A stretch of 36,679 nucleotides of DNA from Desulfobacteraceae bacterium (GTDB lineage: Bacteria; Desulfobacterota; Desulfobacteria; Desulfobacterales; Desulfosalsimonadaceae), in the NCBI GenBank assembly GCA_011390415.1, contig JAABSL010000346.1, positions 1 through 36,679 on the forward strand. The letters are read 5' to 3'. Each line of letters begins with the position of its first letter. Position 1 is the first letter of the stretch. A program made the translations under genes and the position numbers. Of this stretch, positions 19,410-29,244 are shown in pieces. The notes below the pieces were generated by a model, which searched no databases, was not told the DNA's origin, and saw nothing but the letters and a program-made list of their open reading frames with translations.

Positions 19410-21921
19410 ATCGGTTTCTCCCTATCCCCTGTTTCGGTTCTTTTCGTTTATCAGCCTTGTGAAAATATTTGAACATAAACAGTCCTTCCGGTCCATGGCA
19501 CCGGCTGCACACCCGTTCAGGCAGGTGGGGTCTTAAAAAACTGGAGGCAACATTACCTTCACGATTGGCTTCATCGCCTTGTCTTACGTCGTCGCTGCGC
19601 CATTGATGGGCATTGTGGCATGACGGGCATGAGATCCTGCCGGCCATGACCAGGCGCGCATTTTCCGGATCAAAAATCGGAAATACCGGTTCCGCCATGG
19701 AACCCTTTTGAAAATTGGCCACAAACAAAGTTTCCGGATGCGATGAAATCTCCGGCACTTTGGCGGCGGCGGCCCCTTTTTCAGAATGGCAGGTATTGCA
19801 CATCCGGTCCATTACATGATCGCCATTGCCCAGTTGCCGGGCCCACAGCCGAATCCCCTCGGCGTTATGATGGACCAGGTGACAGGAGCCGCATACACCG
19901 GATTCAAACGGTGTCCGGCCGGCGATATTTCTTGCGCCCGGAGCGGTCCGGAGCAGGTTGTGGTCCGACTGCCGGACATCGGTTTTATCGGGATGGCAGC
20001 GGAGGCAGATATCCGATTCCGGGGCCGTGTCGAGGCGCAGAAACCGTTCCAACGGACGGCCTTCAACTGCCACCGGTTCACCGTTTTTCGATAGAACGAG
20101 GGTCCGGCGATGGGGATCATGGCAGGTATAGCAGGTCATGACGCCGCTGTCTGCCACCTCCCCGGCCGCATTGAAAAGGGGCAGTCCTTTCAAACGGGTC
20201 CGCATCCCTTCGGATAAGGAAACATTGACCGGATGAGAATTTTCCGGAATAATTTTGTGGGCCGCCAGTCCGCCCTCTTGATGACATGCGGCACACATAT
20301 CGTAAATTTTCGTGCCGGTTTCCGTTGTTATATTGCGGCCCCAGATAAATCCTTCCGGTTCACTGTTATGGAGGAAGTGACAATTCCGGCACAAGCCCGG
20401 TTCGGCAATCTTTTGTGTCATGATTTCGTGGCCGTCGGGGAATTCGCTTTCAAGGTCATGGCCGGAACCCCGGATGCCAAATTTGTCATCATGGCAGGCG
20501 CGGCAGAGTCCGGGGGACGGCTTTCTTAATAATGTATTTTTGGGGGCTGCCGTGCCGGTTTCAGCAAGGGGCGTTTCTTGGATCGCCGGGCCGCCGTGGG
20601 TATCATGACAGGTAGCACAGGTCATTTCGCCGTATTTATCCGCCACCCCGAATTTATTGAACAGCGGCAGATCCAGCCGCCCGTTTTCCAGGACAATGGT
20701 CCGGTAAGGATCGGCATCTGCGTCACCGATCATTTCAGCCAGCGTCATTCCCACCGGATGGCTGTAGCCGGCCAGTTTTTCGTTTTCAGCCACCGTTCCC
20801 CGGGCATGACAACTCATGCAAAGGGCCGTGGTCCGGTCCGCCTCTTCATACTTTTCCGGCAGACGGCGGGCCGGATTGTGAGGCAAATGGCAGGCCGAAC
20901 AGACGCCGGATTCGGACACGGTTTTTCCTTGCAGGTTCTTTTCGTCTTTGGCTGAAATGCCGAGATTGTGCCGGGTTTTTTCCAGCCGCTGTTTGTCCGT
21001 GTGGCAGGTCATACAAAACTTCGATTTTTCATTTTTCTCGACCAGCAGCGCCGGTTGATTGATCTTGTTATTATGGACCTTGTGGCAAGTCTGACAGGTG
21101 ATCACGTCATCATAGCCCAGTTTGGCGCCTTTTTCCTGCAGCGTCTCCGGCACCACGGCTTTCTGAGGGCGCACATTGATCACATGATTGGCGTTTCGCA
21201 TACCGGACGGATCAAAAATATTCTTATCCCGGTGACACGTTATGCAGAGTCCGCTGTCACCGGCGCCCATGACCAGATACCCTTCCCGGGGGGCGCCATG
21301 GGCCGTATGGCAGGTTTCGCATATCATCTGATTTTTTTTGCTTCCTTCATGGGCGCCGCGCATCTTCAGCGTCTTTGGAATGATTTGTTTGCTTTCACCC
21401 AAGCTATGATTGCCCGCATCCGGGCCGCCGGATTTGTCCGGATGGCACATGCGGCACATGGCCGAATCCCGGTTGGACACCCGCATAAAAATGGTTTCAT
21501 CGATGCCGGGCCCGCTCGGCACACCGTGGGCCGTGTGACAGGTGGCGCACTGTACCCTGCCGTTTTCATCAAGGGGGAAGGCTGCCGGGATTTTCATATC
21601 GGCCGGCGGCTTCACATTGGTTTGATGCTCATTGCCGTGGCGCGTCCGTTTTCGGGAATCCATGACACTGCCGTCGTGACAGGAAAAGCACATTTCCGCA
21701 TCAGCCGCCACTTTCTCGGATTGATAGGGAACCAGGTCCGTTCCCCTGCCGTCAACAAAAAAAGTGTCAATCCAGCGATAATGACATATGGCGCATGCCT
21801 TGGCCGAATTCGGATTTTTGGGAACATCTGCGGGGGCGGCCGCAAACCCGGCTGCGGGCATCTGGAAAACAATCATCAAACAAATGGTGATGATGCTGCG
21901 GCAAATTCTTTTCTGCATCAT
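19396..21921 (-). CDS. Large multiheme cytochrome c, 20 CXXCH, paired-CXXCH repeats
   Basis: Signal peptide; 20 CXXCH counted by hand from CAICH to CSRCH; repeated tetraheme units; 4-bp overlap with upstream NHL gene. Confidence 0.93.
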   Translation of the reverse strand: MMQKRICRSIITICLMIVFQMPAAGFAAAPADVPKNPNSAKACAICHYRWIDTFFVDGRGTDLVPYQSEKVAADAEMCFSCHDGSVMDSRKRTRHGNEHQTNVKPPADMKIPAAFPLDENGRVQCATCHTAHGVPSGPGIDETIFMRVSNRDSAMCRMCHPDKSGGPDAGNHSLGESKQIIPKTLKMRGAHEGSKKNQMICETCHTAHGAPREGYLVMGAGDSGLCITCHRDKNIFDPSGMRNANHVINVRPQKAVVPETLQEKGAKLGYDDVITCQTCHKVHNNKINQPALLVEKNEKSKFCMTCHTDKQRLEKTRHNLGISAKDEKNLQGKTVSESGVCSACHLPHNPARRLPEKYEEADRTTALCMSCHARGTVAENEKLAGYSHPVGMTLAEMIGDADADPYRTIVLENGRLDLPLFNKFGVADKYGEMTCATCHDTHGGPAIQETPLAETGTAAPKNTLLRKPSPGLCRACHDDKFGIRGSGHDLESEFPDGHEIMTQKIAEPGLCRNCHFLHNSEPEGFIWGRNITTETGTKIYDMCAACHQEGGLAAHKIIPENSHPVNVSLSEGMRTRLKGLPLFNAAGEVADSGVMTCYTCHDPHRRTLVLSKNGEPVAVEGRPLERFLRLDTAPESDICLRCHPDKTDVRQSDHNLLRTAPGARNIAGRTPFESGVCGSCHLVHHNAEGIRLWARQLGNGDHVMDRMCNTCHSEKGAAAAKVPEISSHPETLFVANFQKGSMAEPVFPIFDPENARLVMAGRISCPSCHNAHQWRSDDVRQGDEANREGNVASSFLRPHLPERVCSRCHGPEGLFMFKYFHKADKRKEPKQGIGRNRFVIP

Positions 21922-22859
21922 GGGCCCTCTGGTGTAATGCGGTAGACACTGACCTTCTGGTCCAGCATTTCAACCACGTACAGGCGGTTGTCCCGGTCAA
22001 TATAAAGGCCGACGGGTGTCTTAAATTTTTGAACTGTTTTCTGCCGGCCATCTCCCAGCACCCCGTAAAATCCCCCCCAGGTGCCGAATACCTGGATCAC
22101 GCCCATGTAACTGTCGCTCACATAAATTCGGTTGTTCGCATCTACGGCAACCCCTTTGGGCCGGAAAAACTGTCCTTTTTCCACACCCCAGCCGCCGACA
22201 TAGGTGACGAACAAGCCTTCGGGACTGATGACCTGGACCCGGGTATTGATGACATCGACAACATAGAGATAATTCTCCTTGTTCAGTGCGGCTAAAAACG
22301 GATACCGGAACTTCAGCTCCTGGTCTCCCGCCCCCCCGATGGTATTAATCAACTGCCGGGTTGACAGATCATAAACAAGAAGCCGATGGTTGTCGTTATC
22401 CACCGCATACAGACGGTTGCGCGACTCATCCACCGCCACATCCGTGGGATCCGCGGGTTTATCGCCTTTGGCCGGCAGGTCAATGGATGCGGTAAAATTT
22501 GTATCCCGGTCAAATATCTGAACCCGGCTGTTGCCGGCATCGGCTATGTAAATATTGCCCGCATTGTCCACATCAATGCCGAGGGGAAACTGAAACCGGC
22601 CATTGCCGCTGCCTTCTTTTCCAAAGGCCGAAAGTGCTTTGCCATCTTTGTCAAACACTTTTATCCGGTTGTTCACACCGTCGACCACATAAATTTTGCC
22701 GTCTTTTGAAACCGCCACATCACTGGGCTCGCTGAAGTCTGCTGAAATTTCAAATAAAAGATCGATATTCACAATATTGACGCCCAAAGCAGGACCTGCC
22801 GACAGAACCGCAAAAGCCACAATCATATGGAAAAGAATAATCCGGCGGATGTGCATCAA
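21918..22859 (-). CDS. NHL-repeat beta-propeller protein, secreted
   Basis: Signal peptide; IYVVDGVNNRIKVFDKDGKALSAFGKEGSGNGRFQFPLGIDVDNAGNIYIADAGNSRVQIFDRD...; paralog of 29241..30185. Confidence 0.92.
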   Translation of the reverse strand: MMHIRRIILFHMIVAFAVLSAGPALGVNIVNIDLLFEISADFSEPSDVAVSKDGKIYVVDGVNNRIKVFDKDGKALSAFGKEGSGNGRFQFPLGIDVDNAGNIYIADAGNSRVQIFDRDTNFTASIDLPAKGDKPADPTDVAVDESRNRLYAVDNDNHRLLVYDLSTRQLINTIGGAGDQELKFRYPFLAALNKENYLYVVDVINTRVQVISPEGLFVTYVGGWGVEKGQFFRPKGVAVDANNRIYVSDSYMGVIQVFGTWGGFYGVLGDGRQKTVQKFKTPVGLYIDRDNRLYVVEMLDQKVSVYRITPEGP

Positions 22860-22938
22860 AGCCCCCGTTTAAGTGTGCGCACGGTTTTGGTTATTTTCGG
22901 GTTATCTGGTTTTTTTATCATATTTTCTGGTTTTATAT

Positions 22939-23886
22939 TTACCGGAACATGTCCGGGAAGTAAAAGATCTTGTATTTGGTCACCAGCCCCTTGATATTGA
23001 TATTGATCAGGTCATGTGCTTTTCTGGACGAAAAACCGAGATCTTCGAAATCAAGGATAGTGTCCGTTGAATGGCATTCATGGCAGGTCACACTGACGGC
23101 ATTTTTATGGATGTCTTTGTGAAAATACGCCAGCCGTTCTTTTTTCTCGGCAGATGTCCACTGGTCTGCTTTTGCAAGGTATGCTTCTGCTTTTTCCGTA
23201 TCCCAGGTATTGTGCAATGATTTTTTTTCACCGTTTTCTTCGGAAAAAACCGAAATTCTCGATATAAAATGACCGGTTTCCGATTCACCGCCGAGCTTGG
23301 GGTTAAACCGGGCACCAAACGGTTTGCCCGCAAAATCGGCGGTTTCCGAACCCGTCCATTCATAGTCGATATTTGTATATTCCTCCCGGTTGATATGGCA
23401 TGTCTCGCAGGTCATAAAACCGACATGCATGTTAATGAACGCTCTTGCCAGTTCATTGCTTTTGTGCGGATACAGCCGATGACATACCCGGCAGGCAGAC
23501 CCGTCCGCCAGACGGGTAATATAAAACTGCTCATTGTCATGCATTGTCTTTAAATTAAAGTCTGCGATCAGCTTTTTGTCTTTTTCGGCCAGATGGCATC
23601 CGTTCGTGCAATTAACGGCTGTTTCGCCCACATGCGGCACCTTGTTAACCGTGGTATGACATTTCCGGCAATCGGTTTTACCGTGGGGAGATTGCAGGTA
23701 ACGCTCCTCATCAATATGAAACACCCGGAACCCTTCCGGCGTTTCCGGCCGGGTCAGTCCCGGATACTGATGGCAGGTAAAACAGCCGCTCTCGTCCATG
23801 GCAAACCCGTTGTCCCGGGCAGATGCCAGTATCAGCACCAGCATCGATACACAAACCACTAATCGGCAGGGAATTTTTGGTATCAT
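22939..23886 (-). CDS. Hexaheme cytochrome c (chimeric architecture)
   Basis: CFTCH, CRKCH, CTNGCH (CX3CH), CRVCH, CETCH, CHECH; N-half resembles 25576.. and 32005.., C-half resembles 23939.. and 30189... Start at internal ATG 23886. Confidence 0.9.
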   Translation of the reverse strand: MIPKIPCRLVVCVSMLVLILASARDNGFAMDESGCFTCHQYPGLTRPETPEGFRVFHIDEERYLQSPHGKTDCRKCHTTVNKVPHVGETAVNCTNGCHLAEKDKKLIADFNLKTMHDNEQFYITRLADGSACRVCHRLYPHKSNELARAFINMHVGFMTCETCHINREEYTNIDYEWTGSETADFAGKPFGARFNPKLGGESETGHFISRISVFSEENGEKKSLHNTWDTEKAEAYLAKADQWTSAEKKERLAYFHKDIHKNAVSVTCHECHSTDTILDFEDLGFSSRKAHDLININIKGLVTKYKIFYFPDMFR

Positions 23887-23938
23887 TGGTTTAATCCTCT
23901 TCCTATTCGAATCCGGAGCCCGGATTTTCAGCCGTCTT

Positions 23939-24802
23939 TTATTCTGTCTGCGGCGCTTCCCGAAAATCAATCACGGACGGCAGATGAATTGTCTTGTCCT
24001 TGTTGATCATGCCCACAAATTCATTGGAGATCAGGTGATCGACCCGCTGCCTGGAAAATCCGAGCTGTATGAAATCAAGATACCCGTCCTTTTTATGGCA
24101 GTCATTGCAGGATACGGGCTCTTTTGAAATCCCTTCGTGAAGCTTGGCTCTGGCTGCGTCGAATTGTTCTGTATTCAGTTCGGGGCTGATTTCCAGAAAA
24201 CGCCGGGCAGCGGATTCTGAAATCGGTGTCAGAATTTGCCGGATTCCCTGTTCGTTGACTTTTACGGGAAATATGGTTGCCGGATACTTGCCGTATTCTC
24301 CCTCAACGGCTTTTTTAAATTCCCCGGTCGCCCAAACCCGCCATAAAAATGCCGATATCTCATTTCCAAGGCGGGGTCCGTCGGGGATGTTTTCACCCCC
24401 CTTGCGCACATGGCATACGGAACAGGATATAAAGCCTTCATGCATGTTTAATAAGGCGCGTACCTTCTTTTCCTTGTCATGAGCATACCTCCCGTGACAC
24501 ATCACGCAGATCGGCGGCGGTTTTGCCGATTTTTCAACATAGGCGTCAATCATATGAAAATGGTCCCGGGGCACGGCTTCTTTTTTCGGAATAACCACCG
24601 GCAATACTTGCGGCTCCGGGCGGTATCGTAAAAGTGAAATCGACGCATTTAAATCAAATCCCGGGAAATAGACAAGACCCAGCAGCCACAGGCCAAATAC
24701 AAAAAAGGGTAAAAGATAGATCACTTTTATCAAAAACAGGCCGCTTTTTTTGATCATGCGAAAGGCCCGGGTAAAAATCGAAGCCTTCTTTTCTTTATTC
24801 AT
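23939..24802 (-). CDS. Membrane-anchored triheme cytochrome c
   Basis: N-terminal TM SGLFLIKVIYLLPFFVFGLWLLGLVYF; CVMCH, CSVCH, CNDCH. Confidence 0.9.
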   Translation of the reverse strand: MNKEKKASIFTRAFRMIKKSGLFLIKVIYLLPFFVFGLWLLGLVYFPGFDLNASISLLRYRPEPQVLPVVIPKKEAVPRDHFHMIDAYVEKSAKPPPICVMCHGRYAHDKEKKVRALLNMHEGFISCSVCHVRKGGENIPDGPRLGNEISAFLWRVWATGEFKKAVEGEYGKYPATIFPVKVNEQGIRQILTPISESAARRFLEISPELNTEQFDAARAKLHEGISKEPVSCNDCHKKDGYLDFIQLGFSRQRVDHLISNEFVGMINKDKTIHLPSVIDFREAPQTE

Positions 24803-25568
24803 CCTGTTTCGGTCCCTTCGTCAGGTAGATTTTCCGGAGTTTCGGATCACTCATGATCCTTTTGTAATGCAGGGGATACTCTTCCTTCATTTCGGCTTCA
24901 TCTATGATGCCGGTGAGCCACATGTTATCCCCGGGAAACTTGTGCGGCCGCAGGTGAACTTCATACATATGCCAGACCATCACCGCCAGGCAGGCCAGAA
25001 CCGCTTCCATCCCGTGAATCAGTGCGGCAATATCAATGATGAATTTATCCCAGAAAGACTCGGCCCACAAAATCAGACCCGAAGCCGACATCAGCCCGGT
25101 ACCGACAATCAGGGCCAGATACTCCATTTTGTGTTTATAGGAGAACCGGTCAAACTCCGGCGGGTGTTCTTTCACCTCGATATAATAGAGCATATTATGA
25201 ATAAATTCTTTGATATCTTTCGGCCGCGGCATCATGTCAAAAAGCCAGCGCCGGCCGGCCCGTTTAAAAATCAGATAATAGAAATGGTAGGCACTCACTA
25301 TAATCATAGCGGTCCCGGCCATACGATGCAGCACGCCGCGCACGGTAAACACGGTTTCTTTCGCCCCGCCGAGAAAATCAAGGGTTGTTTCGGGAATCCA
25401 GACCATAAAGCCCGTGGCGGCCAGAACAATAAAGCTGACGACAAAGATCATATGCTGGACTCTTTCATTAAAATTGAGCCGGACAAAATACAGGGGGGTA
25501 TCGCCCTGCTCTTTCTCCTTGCTCATTTTCCCTTGTTCCATGGTTATTTCATTGTGTGACATATGCAA
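24795..25568 (-). CDS. Cytochrome b, FdnI/Cbc-like membrane subunit
   Basis: VQHMIFVVSFIVLAATGFMVWIPE, VLHRMAGTAMIIVSAYHFYYLIFK, MEYLALIVGTGLMSASGLILW, ALIHGMEAVLACLAVMVWHMYEVHLRPHKFPGD; His residues placed in TM helices. Confidence 0.9.
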   Translation of the reverse strand: MHMSHNEITMEQGKMSKEKEQGDTPLYFVRLNFNERVQHMIFVVSFIVLAATGFMVWIPETTLDFLGGAKETVFTVRGVLHRMAGTAMIIVSAYHFYYLIFKRAGRRWLFDMMPRPKDIKEFIHNMLYYIEVKEHPPEFDRFSYKHKMEYLALIVGTGLMSASGLILWAESFWDKFIIDIAALIHGMEAVLACLAVMVWHMYEVHLRPHKFPGDNMWLTGIIDEAEMKEEYPLHYKRIMSDPKLRKIYLTKGPKQDE

Positions 25569-25575
25569 CCTCTTG

Positions 25576-26736
25576 TTAATGATGGGTCCCTTCGGTTTTC
25601 ATTTTCTTTCGGATCCGCCGGAAATCCAGCAACTGGTGCAAAACCATAAATCCGATCACGGAGCCGATAAGGACCTGATACACCAGCCGGATCAGGGAGA
25701 GGATTTTGTAATGGAATATCTCTTCATCCGAAACTTCTTCGCGGGCCCGGATCAGCATGACGGAATCTTCGGCTTCGGCTTCAGCGATGACGGCTTCCCG
25801 GGCCGTCAAAAGCTGCACTTTTGATCCATAGGCATGCACCCGCCCTTCGGCAAAATCGGCGGTGGCCCCGGGATGACATTCCTGAACCCCGCCCTGGTTG
25901 CTGCATGTTTTCACCCGGTTGCGTTTATTGGTCGGTGACACGGGATCGGTTCTGGGCTGGATTTCATGGGTGGTATATCCCACGGGCACATGACAGGAGA
26001 TACAGTCGGGGGCATTTTCCACGCCGTATTTGACCATTGTCCAGTGAAATGTGTCCTTAAAGGTCGATACCGCTTCAAGGCCGTGGCGCGTCATTTTTTC
26101 TTCATTTTCATGACAGCTCGTACACAGCCGGATAATTTCATCCTGTTCCCGTTGCCGCCGCATGCGATGGGTGAAATGGGCATATATCTCTTCGGTCCAG
26201 GCCTTCTCCGTATGACACGCCTGGCACCGGGCCAGGGTTTCAAGGGCCAGGGCCGCACTTTTGCCCCAAGCCCCCTCATAGGGATTGTAGGACCGATTCT
26301 CATGACAGTAAGTGCAGGTGGGCAGGTCTTCGGGAAATTTTTTCTTTTCATCTGCGGCTTGTCCGTGCACGCTGTTGTCATACTTTTTTACCATGTTTTT
26401 ATGCGAAAAATCCAGATTGGAAGAGGGTTCTTTTATGTGGCACTGTGTGGCGCAATCCACTTTTTTCACTTCATCATGGGGTATCTTGTCCAGATCCGTA
26501 TGACAGCCTTTGCACCGGGCTTCCCCGTGAACGGAATTTCCGAATAAAACGTCATTAATGTAATAGATCCGTCTGGTTCCGTCTTCATCATATCGTCCCA
26601 GGTTGGGATATCGATGACAAATCAGGCAATTTTCTTCATCCGGCGCTGCTTCTGACTGGGCAAAACCGGCCCCGGCCCCTGAACAGACCGCAATAAACGC
26701 AACAACAGCCAATTTAAAATAAAGGGATAATTTCAT
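25576..26736 (-). CDS. Octaheme-type cytochrome c with C-terminal TM (7 canonical/CX3CH + CX8CH)
   Basis: CLICH, CKGCH, CATQCH, CTYCH, CQACH, CTSCH, CISCH, then CSNQGGVQECH; C-terminal TM YKILSLIRLVYQVLIGSVIGFMVLHQLL. Start at internal ATG. Confidence 0.9.
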   Translation of the reverse strand: MKLSLYFKLAVVAFIAVCSGAGAGFAQSEAAPDEENCLICHRYPNLGRYDEDGTRRIYYINDVLFGNSVHGEARCKGCHTDLDKIPHDEVKKVDCATQCHIKEPSSNLDFSHKNMVKKYDNSVHGQAADEKKKFPEDLPTCTYCHENRSYNPYEGAWGKSAALALETLARCQACHTEKAWTEEIYAHFTHRMRRQREQDEIIRLCTSCHENEEKMTRHGLEAVSTFKDTFHWTMVKYGVENAPDCISCHVPVGYTTHEIQPRTDPVSPTNKRNRVKTCSNQGGVQECHPGATADFAEGRVHAYGSKVQLLTAREAVIAEAEAEDSVMLIRAREEVSDEEIFHYKILSLIRLVYQVLIGSVIGFMVLHQLLDFRRIRKKMKTEGTHH

Positions 26737-26835
26737 TTTTATCGATTTTGTCCTGGTTCGTTGTATTATATCCACTGAACTACCTTATGCCGAATGCCGG
26801 TTACGCTTTCCGGACAATGTTGCATGACCGTCTCA

Positions 26836-29244
26836 TTAGCGAGGCCTGAGCCCTTTGAGCATCTCTCGTTTTTCAAGTGAATGATAGTAAGTATATCGCC
26901 AGATCGCCCTTTGACCATGACAGTCAATACACACTGCCTGGTCGCTCGATGTCCGCAGAAAACTCGTGTCGGCATTGCCCTCTATATTTTCACCCGGTCC
27001 CTGTTCCGCCAGGCGATGATTCCACTGGTTGAAGGAATGACAGGATGAGCACGACAGGTCACCGGAATTGACCTCCTGCCAGTCCGCGTCAAACAGCTTG
27101 ATGTAGCCGAAGAACGGGGTGTCCGCCCACATGATATTACTGATCAGCTGACCCGGCGGATGCATAGCTACCGGCGGTATTTTATCGCCGGCAATCCCCT
27201 CTTTGGAATGACACCCGGTGCACAGGCCGTTCATCGAATGCTGGTCTTCGGCCACCGGTCCATAGGGCCCGACCCAGAGCAGCCGTTTTTCCGGACTGTT
27301 GTGAACCGCATGGCAGACCCCGCATTGGCCGGATTCCGTAACATTCCGGTTCTGCTGATTTTTAGCAGACGGTGCGGTAACAAAAAGATCGTGATCCGTC
27401 CCTGTGAGCAAGGCCGTGTCTTCGTGACAGACCACGCATAGGTCCGGAGCAGGAGAAGCTACTTTTCTTAAAAAACTGTTTCGCGCGTCCCCTTCGATGT
27501 TTTTGCGTTCTCCCGAGGCGCTGATCACCTCATCACCGACCGTCCAGATATGGGGATTATGGCAGGTCCGGCACAGAATCCGGTCGCCATTTTCAGTACT
27601 GCCTTTTTCATTGTACAGCGGCAGCATCGAAGCCACCCGATCGGCGGGCGGGATCTGCGGGCCCCGGGAAACCACATTGACCGGATGATCATTTTCGCCG
27701 ACCGGTTTTTCTTTTGCCATCTTGTTTTCCCCATGGCATCCAATGCAGTATTGCAGGGCCGAAACATCAGCCGGATCATTACTGTCCGGTGCCGGATCTC
27801 GTGCCCACAGCTTTTTGTCTGCTGCATTATGCGCAATGTGGCAGGCCCCGCAGGGTCCTGAAACCGCGGCAGTCCGTCCCTGGATGTTTTCAGCTTCCGG
27901 CGCGGTGACGGCCAGATTATGATCATAGGATAACAGCTGGCGTTTGTCCCGGTGACATTCCAGGCAAAGCATGGATGCCAGGCCGGCGGATATTCTCAAA
28001 AAACTGGTGGACGCGTCGCCGATTGCGTCCTTCCCGCCCTTATTTTCAGGGGAAACCGGATCCCATTGATGCATGTTATGGCAGGTAAAACATTGAACCG
28101 TTTTCGCGGTACCTTCAGTCTGCCGCGCTCCGTTTTTGGCGTACAGCGGCAGTTTATCCGTAATTGCCGTTGGCGCAAGTTCCAATACCGACTTTGACAC
28201 AATGTCCACATCATTGGGATGAGAATATTGACCAATACCTTTTATCTCAGCCTTATTCTCCTTGCCGGGGTCCGCTGCCGTATTCTCTTTGTGGCAGGAA
28301 AGGCAGATTCCGGAAGCCGGGTTGCCCGGGGGCATTTTCCGCGCCCACAGCTTATAGCCGGCGGCATTGTGGGGGACATGGCAGGCCCCGCAGGGACCGG
28401 ATTCCGACATGCGCTCTCCCTTTATATTGATTTCTTCGGGCATTGTCAGCCGCAGATCATGCAGGGTCCCGGTAACGGACCGCTGCTCATGGCAGACCAT
28501 GCAAAGCGCTGACCCGCGGTTATCCATTACCGTTAAATTGCGTCCTTTCGCCCCATGAACCGCATGACAGGTCTGGCATATGACCGAATCCTTTTTTTCA
28601 GCCGGTATGCTGCCGGTTTCAAACAGGGTGTCCGGTATCCTGAGTTTGTCCGTGTGCACCGGATGGCCGTTGGTTCGCTTGTAGTCAGCGGCGTTCACAT
28701 GGCATGCTTCACACATGGCGGAGTCCGTGTTCGACACACGGAGAAAGGAATTCGGACCGGCAACGGATGCGTCAGGATCACCTTCAGGTGCGGCAGCCTC
28801 TTCACTATGGGGGGTATGACACGTCCCGCAGTAAATTTCGTCTGTATTGCTTAATGTAAAGGGTTCGGGGATTTTTGCATTCTCCGGCAGCTTTTTAAAC
28901 GTGGTGTGATTGTTGCCCTTCCATGCAATGTGGCGCGAATCCAGGACATATCCGTCATGGCAGCTGTAGCAGATCTCTTCGGCACTGACGATTCCCTGGG
29001 TATCTTTCATCAAAACATTTCCCGGTTCCCAATCAATCAGGGTTTCCTGCTCTGTTCTGAATACGTTCAGCCACATGACATGACACATGGCGCACTCTTT
29101 TTTGGATGATTTTTCAAGGGCCGCCCATGCGGCCGGGCATTCCAACAATACCACCCAAAAGAGTACAATGACCATATAAAATGTCAGGTTGATGGTGAAT
29201 ATCCGGTAGAGAGATATTCGGCGGCGGTAAGCAAAAAATTTCAT
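26836..29244 (-). CDS. Large multiheme cytochrome c, 18 CXXCH, paired-CXXCH repeats
   Basis: 18 CXXCH counted from CAMCH to CIDCH; three ~4-heme internal repeats; 4-bp overlap with upstream NHL gene; paralog of 19396..21921. Confidence 0.93.
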   Translation of the reverse strand: MKFFAYRRRISLYRIFTINLTFYMVIVLFWVVLLECPAAWAALEKSSKKECAMCHVMWLNVFRTEQETLIDWEPGNVLMKDTQGIVSAEEICYSCHDGYVLDSRHIAWKGNNHTTFKKLPENAKIPEPFTLSNTDEIYCGTCHTPHSEEAAAPEGDPDASVAGPNSFLRVSNTDSAMCEACHVNAADYKRTNGHPVHTDKLRIPDTLFETGSIPAEKKDSVICQTCHAVHGAKGRNLTVMDNRGSALCMVCHEQRSVTGTLHDLRLTMPEEINIKGERMSESGPCGACHVPHNAAGYKLWARKMPPGNPASGICLSCHKENTAADPGKENKAEIKGIGQYSHPNDVDIVSKSVLELAPTAITDKLPLYAKNGARQTEGTAKTVQCFTCHNMHQWDPVSPENKGGKDAIGDASTSFLRISAGLASMLCLECHRDKRQLLSYDHNLAVTAPEAENIQGRTAAVSGPCGACHIAHNAADKKLWARDPAPDSNDPADVSALQYCIGCHGENKMAKEKPVGENDHPVNVVSRGPQIPPADRVASMLPLYNEKGSTENGDRILCRTCHNPHIWTVGDEVISASGERKNIEGDARNSFLRKVASPAPDLCVVCHEDTALLTGTDHDLFVTAPSAKNQQNRNVTESGQCGVCHAVHNSPEKRLLWVGPYGPVAEDQHSMNGLCTGCHSKEGIAGDKIPPVAMHPPGQLISNIMWADTPFFGYIKLFDADWQEVNSGDLSCSSCHSFNQWNHRLAEQGPGENIEGNADTSFLRTSSDQAVCIDCHGQRAIWRYTYYHSLEKREMLKGLRPR

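Noticed and set aside
20968-21945. 325-aa plus-strand ORF
   Set aside because: Antisense to the 20-heme cytochrome; no recognizable domain. The opposite strand has unambiguous CXXCH coding.
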